Assembly (NCBI GenBank): GCA_026707405.1
Contig: JAPOWW010000021.1
Span: forward strand, 64,841-128,840
Direction of reading: 5' to 3'
Source of the DNA: Chloroflexota bacterium
GTDB lineage: Bacteria > Chloroflexota > UBA11872 > VXNJ01
DNA length: 64,000 nt
The notes under the pieces are model-generated. The model was not told the origin of the DNA, made no database searches, and saw only the letters and a program-made list of their open reading frames with translations. The position numbers and the translations under genes are program-made. This document shows, piece after piece, positions 8,890 to 17,015 of this stretch (its first letter is position 1; every line of letters starts with the position of its first letter).

Positions 8890-9629
8890 CGCATCTCCCC
8901 TGCTTGCGCCGCTCAATCGACGCTGTGACCCACAGTCGCGAATTGGCAATCCCGCTCTCCCGTTGACTCCCGCTCTCTATTCGTCACGTCGGCGCTTGCC
9001 TCTTCGGAGTGACCGTAAGCTACCAGGGACAGGCTAACGCAGATGGGAGCCTGTCGGCGGTGCTTAGGCCGAACCAATTCAACCGGCTGGCGAAGGGCTT
9101 CGGATTGCACCGTAGCGCGACGCCCGGCCAGGTGACGTGGGAGCAGTGGTGGGGATTGTTCGAATTGTTCAACTCGGCCGTTTTCGGTCCCGGGCGGCGG
9201 GGGAGTCAGGGGTCGGAGCGAGCGCCAGGGGTGACGCCTATTTTGGGGCGTGTGGGCGGGGTTGGAACACGTGCAAGTGATCATGTTGCGGCAACAAATC
9301 CCTGTGAGCCAGGCAAAAACAAGGAGTTTATCGACTATGGCGGCAACGCGGTGTGAAGGGGAGATGGATTCCCGCTTTCGCGGGGATGATGGATGGGACT
9401 CGGGAATGACGAGCAGGTGGACGTAGGCGCTTGGCGGTGATAGACGATTTGGCGGGGATCGGGGGTGGGGAAGATGGATGGAAAATGTGGGGTGTTGACT
9501 TCACGTTGTGGGCGGTAAGTGTTTGGCAACCGGACGCGCGGCCGCCTCACCGTAGTCATCGCCCGCCGCTCCGGCCAGTTGTCACACTAGAAGTTATTAT
9601 GACTAGTCTGACTAGTTAGGATTAGTGAA
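8890..9629. other. Intergenic region with no credible gene; one dispersed repeat
   Basis: About 740 bp. A GTG-started frame at 9009-9356 (115 aa, including QFNRLAKGFGLHRS and TWEQWWGLFELF) has no recognisable domain and loses protein-like character in its second half, so it is not called. A copy of the dispersed GGATTCCCGCTTTCGCGGGGATGA repeat family begins at 9366. The last 50 bp hold the control region of the toxin-antitoxin module. Confidence 0.5.
9585..9625 (+). promoter_or_regulatory. Repeated TAG(T) boxes, likely operator of the Phd/PIN module
   Basis: CACTAG (9585), GACTAGT (9601), GACTAGT (9610) and GATTAGT (9620) are spaced at 16, 9 and 10 bases just before the antitoxin ATG at 9630. 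ACTAGT is itself a 6-base palindrome. Near-helical spacing and position fit a cooperative operator for autoregulation by the antitoxin or toxin-antitoxin complex, as known for Phd-Doc type systems. This is inferred from sequence only. Confidence 0.5.
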
Positions 9630-9905
9630 ATGAGCCTTACCTATTCGACATACGAAGCCAAGGCCCGGTTCTCGGAGATTTTGCGGCAGGTGCGCGAGGG
9701 CAAGACGGTGACGGTCTTGTATCGCGGGGAGCCTGTCGCGGAAGTACGGCCAATTGAGCCGAAACCCGAGACGATCGAGGAGCGGCTCGATGCGCTCGAA
9801 CGGCGCGGAGCGCTCGTTAGATCGAACGCGGTCAGGCAGCCGCTGCAAGCGGTGGCGCGGCGGGCCGGAGCGCTAGAGCGCTTTCTGGCGGAACGCAACG
9901 AGTGA
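9630..9905 (+). CDS. Antitoxin, Phd/YefM family
   Basis: A 91-aa protein starting MSLTYSTYEAKARFSEILRQVREGKTVTVLYRGEPVAEVRPI, the classic Phd/YefM N-terminal DNA-binding fold in which the YEAKARFSEILR segment and the hydrophobic strand VTVLYRGEPVAEV are diagnostic. The C-terminal 45 residues are charged and helical and would wrap the toxin. It overlaps the PIN toxin by four bases (GTGA), so the two are translationally coupled. TAG repeats upstream are its likely operator. Confidence 0.88.
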   Translation: MSLTYSTYEAKARFSEILRQVREGKTVTVLYRGEPVAEVRPIEPKPETIEERLDALERRGALVRSNAVRQPLQAVARRAGALERFLAERNE

Positions 9906-10282
9906 GCGTCGCCTACGTCGACACGTCGGCGCTGGCGGCTATCGCCTTCGGCGACGTGCGCGGTCCCGACCTGGCCAGGCGTCTGGAGGGGTTCTCACGC
10001 CTGCTCGCCTCGAATTTGCTCGAGGCGGAGCTGCGGGCGGTGTTTGCGCGGGAGCGGTTGGCATTCGAGACAAGCCTCGTCGCGGGCGTCGACTGGATTT
10101 TGCCGGACAGGCCGCTGGCGTCCGAGATGGCGACGGTTCTTGGGGCCGGTTATTTGCGGGGCGCGGACTTGTGGCACGTGGCCTCGGCTCTGTATGCGGC
10201 GGGTGATCCGGGACTAATTTCGTTCGTCACGCTCGACGGGCAGCAGGGAGATGTGGCGGGTAGGCTGGGATTCCAGACCTGA
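9902..10282 (+). CDS. Toxin, PIN-domain ribonuclease (VapC-like)
   Basis: This 126-aa protein starts with a GTG that overlaps the antitoxin stop. PIN acidic residues are visible: Asp in AYVDTSALAAIAFG (about residue 6), Glu in LLEAELRAVFARE (about 41), and Asp in GADLWHVASALYAAG (about 92). The pattern fits an Mg2+-dependent RNase that cleaves tRNA or rRNA targets in related systems. The final acidic residue (usually T-x-D) appears as TLDGQQGD. It is paired with a Phd-type rather than a VapB antitoxin. Confidence 0.88.
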   Translation: MSVAYVDTSALAAIAFGDVRGPDLARRLEGFSRLLASNLLEAELRAVFARERLAFETSLVAGVDWILPDRPLASEMATVLGAGYLRGADLWHVASALYAAGDPGLISFVTLDGQQGDVAGRLGFQT

Positions 10283-10377
10283 CGCCGTTCGGCGGGGCCG
10301 GGCGTATGTGGGTAATACCGAGTTTTGCGGGCGATAGCGGTCGCAGATGCCTATCTGGTCGCGCTGTGGGTCCGCAA

Positions 10378-10401
10378 GGGCGGTTTGCGAATCGCCCCTA
10401 C
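10378..10401. repeat. Copy of the GGGCGGTT-GCGAA-CGCCC palindromic repeat
   Basis: GGGCGGTTTGCGAATCGCCC followed by CTAC. A second copy with full symmetry (GGGCGGTTCGCGAACCGCCC, then CTAC) is at 63919-63942. It lies in the gap between the PIN toxin and the TIR pair. A dispersed REP-like element is likely. Confidence 0.6.
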
Positions 10402-10490
10402 AGCTTGTCATATCGAAACACTCTCATAATTACGACCGCTGTGGCGACGTCGAACCGGGGGCAGCCGTGTGATAATTTGTAGACACTTCG

Positions 10491-10910
10491 ATGGCTGAGA
10501 AACACAAGCACCTTGAGCTAATTCAGGGTGTTATCAATCGTCTTTCGACGAACTCATTTCTCCTGAAAGGGTGGAGTGTCGTTCTCGTCTCGTCCCTTTT
10601 CGCGCTGACCGCAGCGAGTGACCGTGCTGCGTTTGTCGTTTTGGCGTACATGCCGGTTCTCGTGTTCTGGGGACTGGACGGCTATTTCCTATGGCAAGAG
10701 CGTCTCTATCGACGGCTCTACGACAGCGTGCGCATCAAGGGGGACGGTGAAATAGATTTCTCGATGGACGTGAGCGCTGTCAGAACGGGAGAGAGTCCCC
10801 CGAAGTGGATAAACGTCGTTTTTTCGAGGACTCTGGTCACGTTTCACGGCATATTGATCGTGTCGGTGATTGTCGTGACGGTCGTTACCTTGATGGGAGG
10901 GAACGGCTGA
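10491..10910 (+). CDS. Small multi-pass membrane protein, probable effector partner of the TIR gene
   Basis: 139 aa. Hydrophobic segments are visible at about residues 22-41 (LLKGWSVVLVSSLFALTAA), 47-67 (AFVVLAYMPVLVFWGLDGYFL) and 117-136 (FHGILIVSVIVVTVVTLMG), with a charged cytosolic stretch RLYRRLYDSVRIKGDGEIDF between the second and third. The N-terminus, KHKHLELIQGVINRLSTNSFLLKGW, looks like a recurring family of proteins encoded beside TIR-like genes. Its stop is four bases from the ATG of the TIR gene, so one operon is clear. By analogy with Thoeris and other TIR systems it could be a membrane-disrupting effector triggered by a TIR-made nucleotide signal. That role is inferred, not shown. 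Confidence 0.75.
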   Translation: MAEKHKHLELIQGVINRLSTNSFLLKGWSVVLVSSLFALTAASDRAAFVVLAYMPVLVFWGLDGYFLWQERLYRRLYDSVRIKGDGEIDFSMDVSAVRTGESPPKWINVVFSRTLVTFHGILIVSVIVVTVVTLMGGNG

Positions 10911-10914
10911 AACG

Positions 10915-11358
10915 ATGGCGCGTCGAGTTTTCTTTAGCTTCAAGTACAAGCCCGATGTGTCCCGGGCGATGGTGGTTAGGAACAGCTGGGTGACCCAAGG
11001 CAGGGAAGCCGCCGGGTTCGTGGATGCGGCTGACTTCGAGAGGATCAGGCGGCTGGGAAATCAGGCGATAAAACGCTGGATTGATAGTCAGTTGACGGGC
11101 ACATCCGTAACCGTGGTGCTCGTTGGTTTACTCACTTGCTCAAGTCGATGGGTGAAATATGAAATCGAAAAGAGCCGGGCGAGGGGTAACGGTCTTCTGG
11201 GAGTCGACATAAGCAAGATCAAAGACCTCAACGGATACACCACGAGTATTTGCGGTCAGATTCCTCGCGGTTATTCGTTCTACCATTGGTTTGGAGACGA
11301 CGGCTACAACAACATGGGTGACTGGATCGAGGAGGCTGCCAGGGCGGCTGGACGCTAA
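10915..11358 (+). CDS. TIR-like protein of the ThsB/MTH538 (DUF1863) type
   Basis: 147 aa. It opens with the strand MARRVFFSFKYKPD (first TIR strand, SFxYxxD), then VVRNSWVTQGREAAGFVDAADFE, GNQAIKRWIDSQLTGTSVTVVLVG, and SRWVKYEIEKSRARGNGLLGVDI. E83 in KYEIEKS sits where ThsB-type proteins carry the catalytic Glu of the NAD+-processing site. The end, DDGYNNMGDWIEEAARAAG, is also typical. In Thoeris, ThsB detects phage and makes a cyclic-ADP-ribose-like signal for the effector ThsA. Here no ThsA is present, and a three-TM protein immediately upstream takes the effector position. Confidence 0.82.
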   Translation: MARRVFFSFKYKPDVSRAMVVRNSWVTQGREAAGFVDAADFERIRRLGNQAIKRWIDSQLTGTSVTVVLVGLLTCSSRWVKYEIEKSRARGNGLLGVDISKIKDLNGYTTSICGQIPRGYSFYHWFGDDGYNNMGDWIEEAARAAGR

Positions 11359-11717
11359 CTCGACCGCGTCTGCCCGGTGCGCCCCGCCCCTGGATTCCGG
11401 ATCAAGTCTGGAATGACGAACACAGGACAGAGGTAGCCGGATGTGCTCTCTGACCCCTTCGACAGGCTCGGAGCAGTGAGGGGCAAGATCTGGGGACCGT
11501 TCATAGTTCGACAGGCTCACCACGAACGGATCGTGTTCACAACGAACGGATGGGGACCACGGCGAACGCGGGGCGGCGGCAACGGGACAGATCGGCTGAC
11601 CTTCAAAGGAGAGTGAATTCCCGCGAAAACGGGAATGACGGCGCGGGCTGTGCGGCTGATAGTATCGCGACGGTTCAGGCGGGCGTCGTGTGGCGCGAGA
11701 CCGAGGGGTGGCAGGCG
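11359..11717. other. Intergenic region rich in dispersed repeats
   Basis: Contains CTTCGACAGGCTCGG (about 11458), GTTCGACAGGCTCACCACGAACGG (about 11505), CTGGATTCCGGATCAAGTCTGGAATGACG (about 11390) and GAATTCCCGCGAAAACGGGAATGACG (about 11615). All are related to repeats elsewhere in the window. No gene is credible here, although an open frame runs in from 11550 ahead of the true start of the next gene. Confidence 0.65.
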
Positions 11718-13064
11718 ATGGCAACAAAGCTAAAGACGATAGAAGAGCGTTACGTCGAACGGTTCCGCGAATCGGCCCGGTTCTACGAGCGCGGCAAGAG
11801 CCTGTTTCCCGGGGGAGTGACCCACCAGACGGCGTTCCGCAAGCCGTTTCCCGTCTATTTCCGGCGCGCGAGCGGGGGACTCAAGTACGACGTTGGTGGA
11901 AACGAAATAGTCGACTACGTGATGGGCAATGGAAGCTTGATACTGGGTCACGCGCATCCTGCGGTCGTTTCGGCCATCTCGTCGGTGGCGCCATTCAGCA
12001 CGCACCTGAGCGGTCCGAACGTGCTGGAGTTGGAGTGGGCGGAGATCCTGATGTCGCCGGTTCCGAGCATCGAGACGCTGCGGTTCCTGACCTCGGGTAC
12101 CGAAGCCACATACGGCGCAATGCGGATAGCCCGCAACTTCACCGGCAAGCCGAAGATCGTGAAGCTGGACGAGCACTTTCACGGCTGGCACGAGTACGCG
12201 ATCCCGGCCTCGGGGCATCCCGACGCCTACATGCCGCCGGGCGTAAGGGAAAGCGTGATCGTGAGCCGGGCGGACGTTGCGTCGATAGAGGCGGTGCTGG
12301 ACGCGAACGACGACGTGGCAGGAGTGATCGTCGAAGCCAACGGCGCGCACTGGGGCACGGTGCCGCTGCCGAACCCGGAGTTCCTGCAATCGGTCCAGGC
12401 CATGTGCAACGCGCGGGGCGTCGTGTTCATACTCGACGAGGTGGTTACGGGATTCCGGTACTCGCGGGGCGGCGCGCAGGTCAGGTGGGGAGTGACGCCG
12501 GATATCAGCGCGTTCGGAAAGATAGTTTCGGGCGGCGAGCCTGGAGCGGCGGTGGGCGGACGGCGGGACATTATGGACATGCTGTCGATCACCGGCGATC
12601 CGGCCTGGGACGATGTGAAGCGGGTCGCGCAGGGCGGGACTTTCAACGCGAATCCGACCACGGCGGCGGCCGGAGTGGCCTGCTTGAAGACCATCCGGGA
12701 CGAGCCGATCAATGAACGGGCCGACAACAACGCGGCGGCGCTGAAGGCCGGTCTGAACGACGTATTCGAGCGCCTGGGCATAACTGGTCACGCGCACGGC
12801 GTGTCGTCGATAGTCCACGTCAATCTTGGATTCGACTGCCCGTGCGACAGGGGAATCTGCACGATGACGCACGAGCAGATCTACGAGACGATGCCGCCCG
12901 AGCTGCCGCAGCGGATGCGGCTGGCGATGCTGGTGAACGGCGTGGACATGTTGGGCGGACGGGGCTTTCTGGTATCGGCGGCCCACCGCCGGCAGGACAT
13001 CGAGTTCACGGTCGAGGCGTTCGCGGATTCGCTCGGCGATCTGCAAGCGGAGGGTGCGATCTAG
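11718..13064 (+). CDS. Class III aminotransferase, glutamate-1-semialdehyde 2,1-aminomutase-like
   Basis: The start is set at the ATG at 11718 (MATKLKTIEERYVERF) with GAGGGG upstream; the frame before it runs through repeats. 448 aa. PLP-enzyme motifs: FLTSGTEATYGAMRIARN, KLDEHFHGWHEYA, FILDEVVTGFRYSRGGAQ, and the Schiff-base Lys in AFGKIVSGGEPGAAVGG. A small Cys cluster, CPCDRGICTM, occurs near residue 375, which is unusual for the family. It probably forms a unit with the Idh family gene and creatininase gene downstream, which suggests a catabolic role. It is a paralogue of the gene at 5775. Confidence 0.85.
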   Translation: MATKLKTIEERYVERFRESARFYERGKSLFPGGVTHQTAFRKPFPVYFRRASGGLKYDVGGNEIVDYVMGNGSLILGHAHPAVVSAISSVAPFSTHLSGPNVLELEWAEILMSPVPSIETLRFLTSGTEATYGAMRIARNFTGKPKIVKLDEHFHGWHEYAIPASGHPDAYMPPGVRESVIVSRADVASIEAVLDANDDVAGVIVEANGAHWGTVPLPNPEFLQSVQAMCNARGVVFILDEVVTGFRYSRGGAQVRWGVTPDISAFGKIVSGGEPGAAVGGRRDIMDMLSITGDPAWDDVKRVAQGGTFNANPTTAAAGVACLKTIRDEPINERADNNAAALKAGLNDVFERLGITGHAHGVSSIVHVNLGFDCPCDRGICTMTHEQIYETMPPELPQRMRLAMLVNGVDMLGGRGFLVSAAHRRQDIEFTVEAFADSLGDLQAEGAI

Positions 13065-13569
13065 CGGGGATAGGGCCGGTCCCGGTGCGGAAGGATGCCG
13101 TGCGCCATCGCATATAGCCTGTGCGCTCAGATATTGCCAATCACCCTTCGGCAGGCTCAGGGTGCACGGAAGAGGCTCAGGGTGCGCGACATACGGGTTG
13201 GAAGCTCCTGACACCCCACCCCCCTGGATTCCCGCTTTCGCGGGAATGACGAGAAAGGCCGGGGCCGGTAACGGCGTGATTTGGCACGTTTGCGGGGGCG
13301 GGAGTGGCGCTGATGAAGACCCTCACCCTAACCCTCTCCCTCAAAGGGAGAGGGAACGGATTCCGGCCCCGTATCGGAGTACCCCGTCTCAAATACGGGG
13401 CAGGCTCTGCGCCGGAATGACGTTTGGAGGGGTCTTATCCGTGCGTCCTTCGACCCCTTCGACAGGCTCAGGGTGCACGGAAGAGGCTGGTTGTCGTGAT
13501 AGAGTCGCCGCCAGATATGGGGTGTCGTTGTGCGGTGCGCCTGACCGACTTGAGATTGAGAGTGCCGAG
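13065..13569. other. Intergenic region with stacked dispersed repeats
   Basis: Holds CCCTTCGGCAGGCTCAGGGTGCACGG (about 13145), a TGGATTCCCGCTTTCGCGGGAATGACG element (13225-13251), the CCCTCTCCCT hairpin (13332-13354) and another CCTTCGACAGGCTCAGGGTGCACGGAAGAGGCTGG copy (about 13457). The long frame that appears to run into the oxidoreductase from 13054 is just repeat sequence without stops. No gene is called. Confidence 0.7.
13332..13354. repeat. Second copy of the CCCTCTCCCT palindromic repeat
   Basis: Ten-base arms CCCTCTCCCT and AGGGAGAGGG around CAA. It matches the element at 5674-5696, including the CCCTCACCC-like flank. Confidence 0.7.
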
Positions 13570-14547
13570 ATGCTGAAAGCCGTATTCATCGGAGCGGGCG
13601 GACGGGCCGCGGGCACGCACTATCCGGCGCTCATGCGCGCCGGCGACCAAGTCGAGCTGCTGGCCGTATGCGAGCTTGACGAGGCGCGGCTGAATGCGGT
13701 CGGTGACCGTTTCAACGTCGACCGCCGCTATAGGGACTTTCGCGAAATGCTGACCGAGGTCGATTGCGACGTGGTCTACGCGGTCATGCAGCCGTGGCAC
13801 GTCACCGAAATCGCGGTCGAAGCTCTGGAATCGGGCAGGCACCTGTTCATTGAAAAGCCGCCCGGGGCAAGCTCCGCTGAAACCGAGCGGATAGCCGAGG
13901 CAGCCACGCGGGCCGGCAAGCTGGCCTGCGTGGGACTGCAGCGGCGCTGGACGCCGCTGATTCGGGAGGCCATCGCGCGCGTGGAGGAGCGTGGGCCGAT
14001 CCGCTACGTGCTGACGGAGTTTCACAAGAACCTGCTGGAACACGACCAGGGCGGCAGTAAATACAACCGCATCTACGAGCAGGACATCCACATGGTCGAC
14101 TTCACGCGCTGGGTATCGGGCGGCGAGTGGGACCAGGTCTTGAGCCGCGGCGAGGATACCTACGCCGGGTGGACGAACGCGTACAGCTCGATCATCCACT
14201 TCACGTCGGGCACGACCGCCGTGCTGTCGGCCATCGGTCACGCGGGGGCGCGCTACTACCGCATCGAGCTGCACGGCAACGGCATCAGCGCGTACCTGCG
14301 TTCCCCGGAGTCGGCGGAGATATTCGCGGACGACAGTCCCGAACCGGAGATACTGCGCGGCAGGCCGATAGCGGGCGACCCGGACGGACGGCTGGACGAG
14401 GGCGTGGACGCTTTGCACCAGGACTTCCTGCAGTGCATCGTCGAGGAGCGCGAGCCGTTGACGAGCATCCACGACACGGTCCCGAGCATGAGGCTGGCCG
14501 AGGAGATCGCACAGATCGACGCGCATGGGAAGCCCCTGAGCGGCTGA
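13570..14547 (+). CDS. Gfo/Idh/MocA family oxidoreductase
   Basis: The start at 13570 (MLKAVFIGAGGRAAGTHYPALMRAG) gives a 325-aa protein with the Rossmann nucleotide loop at residues 7-14 and EKPPGASSAETERIAEA near residue 97, whose Lys is the family's catalytic residue. YNRIYEQDIHMVDFTRWVSGG near residue 165 is the usual His-containing active-site helix. It lies between the aminomutase-like gene and the creatininase gene on the same strand and may share their pathway. The substrate is unknown. Confidence 0.9.
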   Translation: MLKAVFIGAGGRAAGTHYPALMRAGDQVELLAVCELDEARLNAVGDRFNVDRRYRDFREMLTEVDCDVVYAVMQPWHVTEIAVEALESGRHLFIEKPPGASSAETERIAEAATRAGKLACVGLQRRWTPLIREAIARVEERGPIRYVLTEFHKNLLEHDQGGSKYNRIYEQDIHMVDFTRWVSGGEWDQVLSRGEDTYAGWTNAYSSIIHFTSGTTAVLSAIGHAGARYYRIELHGNGISAYLRSPESAEIFADDSPEPEILRGRPIAGDPDGRLDEGVDALHQDFLQCIVEEREPLTSIHDTVPSMRLAEEIAQIDAHGKPLSG

Positions 14548-14626
14548 CCAAACAACCGTAGCGAGGCCGATAGAAGCGTTTATCTAACTAGGGGAGCGAA
14601 TCTTTGTATAGAAAGGAGGTCGAATA

Positions 14627-15397
14627 GTGAAATGGCATGAGATGACCGGTCCGGAAGTGCACGAATTTGCCAAGACGACCGACCTGGCCGTTTTGCCGAT
14701 CGGCTCGCTGGAGACGCACGGGCCGCATCTTCCCAACGGCTCCGACTCGTTCATAGCCGAGCGGGTGTGCGAGCTTATCGCCGAGGAAGTGCCCTGCATC
14801 GTGCTTCCGACCCTTTACTACAACATCTGCGCGCAGATGAAGAGCTTTCCGGGCGGCGCGATCTCGATTCCGCCGCAGGTGATGATTCAGCTATACGACG
14901 CGATCTTCAGCGAATGCGCGAGGCTCGGGTTCAGGAAGATCTTCGCGGCGGTGTGCCACGGCGGATCGGAGACGCCGGTGGAGTTCCTGGCGAACATGGT
15001 GCACGAGCGCGCCACGTCGGAGGTGCCCGGAAAGCCGGCCAAGCCCGACTACTACCTGTTCAGCAAGACGCTCTCGCCGGGAGCGGCGGCGGCCAAATAC
15101 GCCAAGGACCCCGTGCTCGAAGTGGGCCACGGCGGGGAGATCGAGACGGCGCTGAACATGGCGTGCCGCCCCGACCTGGTGCACATGGACCGGGTGACCG
15201 AAGACGGTCCGACCAACCCCCGGGCGGTCTCGGCCAACTATCACATCGAATGGATCAACCAGGTGCCGCTGGCGTACGTCGGGAACCCGCGCTTCGCTTC
15301 GCTGGAGACGGCCGACAAGATCATGGAAGCGGTCGCGGCGGACTTCATCCAGGCGGCTAAGGAGATCGCGGCCTACGAGATCGGCGTCGACGTCTGA
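14627..15397 (+). CDS. Creatininase family protein (creatinine amidohydrolase-like)
   Basis: The GTG start at 14627 is fixed by a perfect AAAGGAGGT six bases upstream (14612-14620). The 256-aa protein has the family metal ligands: GSLETHGPHLPNGSDSFIAE (Glu, His, Asp near residues 27-38), AVCHGGSETPVEF near 106, and EVGHGGEIETALNM near 165. The family includes creatininase, the MftE peptidase and FAPy-type deformylases, all di-metal amide hydrolases. Without neighbours of those pathways the substrate cannot be set. The last gene of the 11718-15397 block. Confidence 0.88.
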   Translation: MKWHEMTGPEVHEFAKTTDLAVLPIGSLETHGPHLPNGSDSFIAERVCELIAEEVPCIVLPTLYYNICAQMKSFPGGAISIPPQVMIQLYDAIFSECARLGFRKIFAAVCHGGSETPVEFLANMVHERATSEVPGKPAKPDYYLFSKTLSPGAAAAKYAKDPVLEVGHGGEIETALNMACRPDLVHMDRVTEDGPTNPRAVSANYHIEWINQVPLAYVGNPRFASLETADKIMEAVAADFIQAAKEIAAYEIGVDV

Positions 15398-15449
15398 TCG
15401 AGCGTCAGTCCGACCGCGCGGGAAAAGGACGGCGGGCGGGGAGACTTAG

Positions 15450-16712
15450 CTAGGCTTCCGACAGGGGGTCGGCGGCGGCCGGTCCGATTGGCGAGGATAG
15501 CCGGAAGAGCATCACGGCGGCGGGCACGGCTATGGCTAGCAGCGCCGCCAGAAGGAGAAACGCGAACGACGTGTGGCTCTCGGTCAGCCGTCCGTGTAGC
15601 TGCGCGCCGATGAGTATGCCCATCGCGGTCGGGAACAGGCTCAGACCCATCATCCGGCCCGCCTCGCCGGGAGTGGCGATGTCCTTGACGACGGCGGGAA
15701 TCTGTCCGGCCAGCGCCCAGGCGACGCCGGTGGCGAATATGCCCATCGCGAAGAAGGCGGCGGCGCTTCCGGTCGTCAGGCCCAGAACCGCGGACGCCAA
15801 CGCCATGGACACCAAGAGGCCGATGAAGATGTGCTTGCGTCCCAGCCGGTCGGATACGGGACCGGCGACAAGCATGCCCACCATTCCGGCCAGGAGGCTC
15901 AGTCCGGCGAAGTAACCGGCCAGGGCGTTTGAACCGGTCAGCGTGGCGACGACGAACGGCATGGCCAGAGACCCGGTCGCCCAGAAGATGATGCGCAGCA
16001 GCTCGATGGCAATGAACGGCCAGATGTAGCTGCGGCGCAACATGCGCGCGTAGCCGGTCAGCATTTCCGACAGGCTCACACGCACGACCTGGGCCGGCGC
16101 GATACGTGGCAGCCAGATCAAGGCCGCGACCGTCATGGCAAGACTCGCGCCGAGCATAGTGCGCCCCAGCGTCTCGAAGGAGGTGGCGTCGAGAATGGCG
16201 CCTCCGGCCGCCGCGCCGACCGCCGACCCCATCGTGCTGCCGAGGAAAAAGACGGCGCTGGCGGCTCCGGCCTGGCGCGCTCTGGCAGCCCGCACGAGGT
16301 AGGTGAAGCCGCCGACGGTAACGAATCCGTGCCCGGCGCCGTGCAGCACCGCAAGCAGGACCAGCAGCCACTCGCTGGCGACAAGAAACACGCAAGCGGC
16401 CGCCACAGTCGCGAGCAGTCCCGCGACCAGCGAAGGCTTGGGCCCCAGCCTGTCGCTCGCGACCGCGGCGAACAAGCCGGTGAATCCCATCGGGATGGCG
16501 GTAATCGCGCGGTAATTGCCGGCGATGGCCTGGTCGGCGCCAAGCTCGTCTCGAACGAAGATGCCGAGAAACGGCAGAAACGGACCGATCAATACGCCGT
16601 TGACGAACACGATGCCGACGAAGATGAGGAAGCGCCGGTCGGCGAAGTAGATGCTGTTGACGGCGAGCGCAAGCCGGCGGAATAGCCGGTTTGGGAGATC
16701 GGTGCCGTTCAT
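15450..16712 (-). CDS. Major facilitator superfamily transporter
   Basis: Start chosen at the ATG at 16712 (MNGTDLPNRLFRRL); the longer frame to 16853 adds 47 residues that look non-coding. 420 aa with about 12 hydrophobic segments, including the motif A-like DRLGPKPSLVAGLLATV after TM2 and SDRLGRKHIFIGLLVSMALAS after TM8, as in DHA1-type drug exporters. It faces the creatininase gene convergently. Efflux of a small molecule is the likely role; the substrate is unknown. Confidence 0.88.
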   Translation of the reverse strand: MNGTDLPNRLFRRLALAVNSIYFADRRFLIFVGIVFVNGVLIGPFLPFLGIFVRDELGADQAIAGNYRAITAIPMGFTGLFAAVASDRLGPKPSLVAGLLATVAAACVFLVASEWLLVLLAVLHGAGHGFVTVGGFTYLVRAARARQAGAASAVFFLGSTMGSAVGAAAGGAILDATSFETLGRTMLGASLAMTVAALIWLPRIAPAQVVRVSLSEMLTGYARMLRRSYIWPFIAIELLRIIFWATGSLAMPFVVATLTGSNALAGYFAGLSLLAGMVGMLVAGPVSDRLGRKHIFIGLLVSMALASAVLGLTTGSAAAFFAMGIFATGVAWALAGQIPAVVKDIATPGEAGRMMGLSLFPTAMGILIGAQLHGRLTESHTSFAFLLLAALLAIAVPAAVMLFRLSSPIGPAAADPLSEA

Positions 16713-17015
16713 GCGGGATCGCCAGCTTGTGGCTCGGGCAAATCGGAAACCGAAGGCGCGCGCCATGTCCCTCGTTGGGAGAACGTCGAGGGGATCAGCG
16801 GGACCTCGCCTTGTATGCGAAACCGGGGAATGAATAGCGTAGACACGCCCCAAAAGATAGCGGAGTCGACGACCGAGAGTGGACTCACGCGCCGGGAGCG
16901 GGCGGAGTCTTCACAATCAATCGACGAACGGACACACCGCCGCTTCGCGGTTAAACTCGCGGCACGTCCCATCCGCGGGACCGCTTGCCCGGGGAGATCG
17001 AGAGGTGAGTTTGTC

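Noticed and set aside
9009..9356. 115-codon frame in the gap before the Phd/PIN module
   Set aside because: GTG start without a clear ribosome-binding site, no known domain, and the end runs into a dispersed repeat.
11730..13214. 494-codon minus-strand open frame
   Set aside because: Antisense to the PLP enzyme; no motif found.
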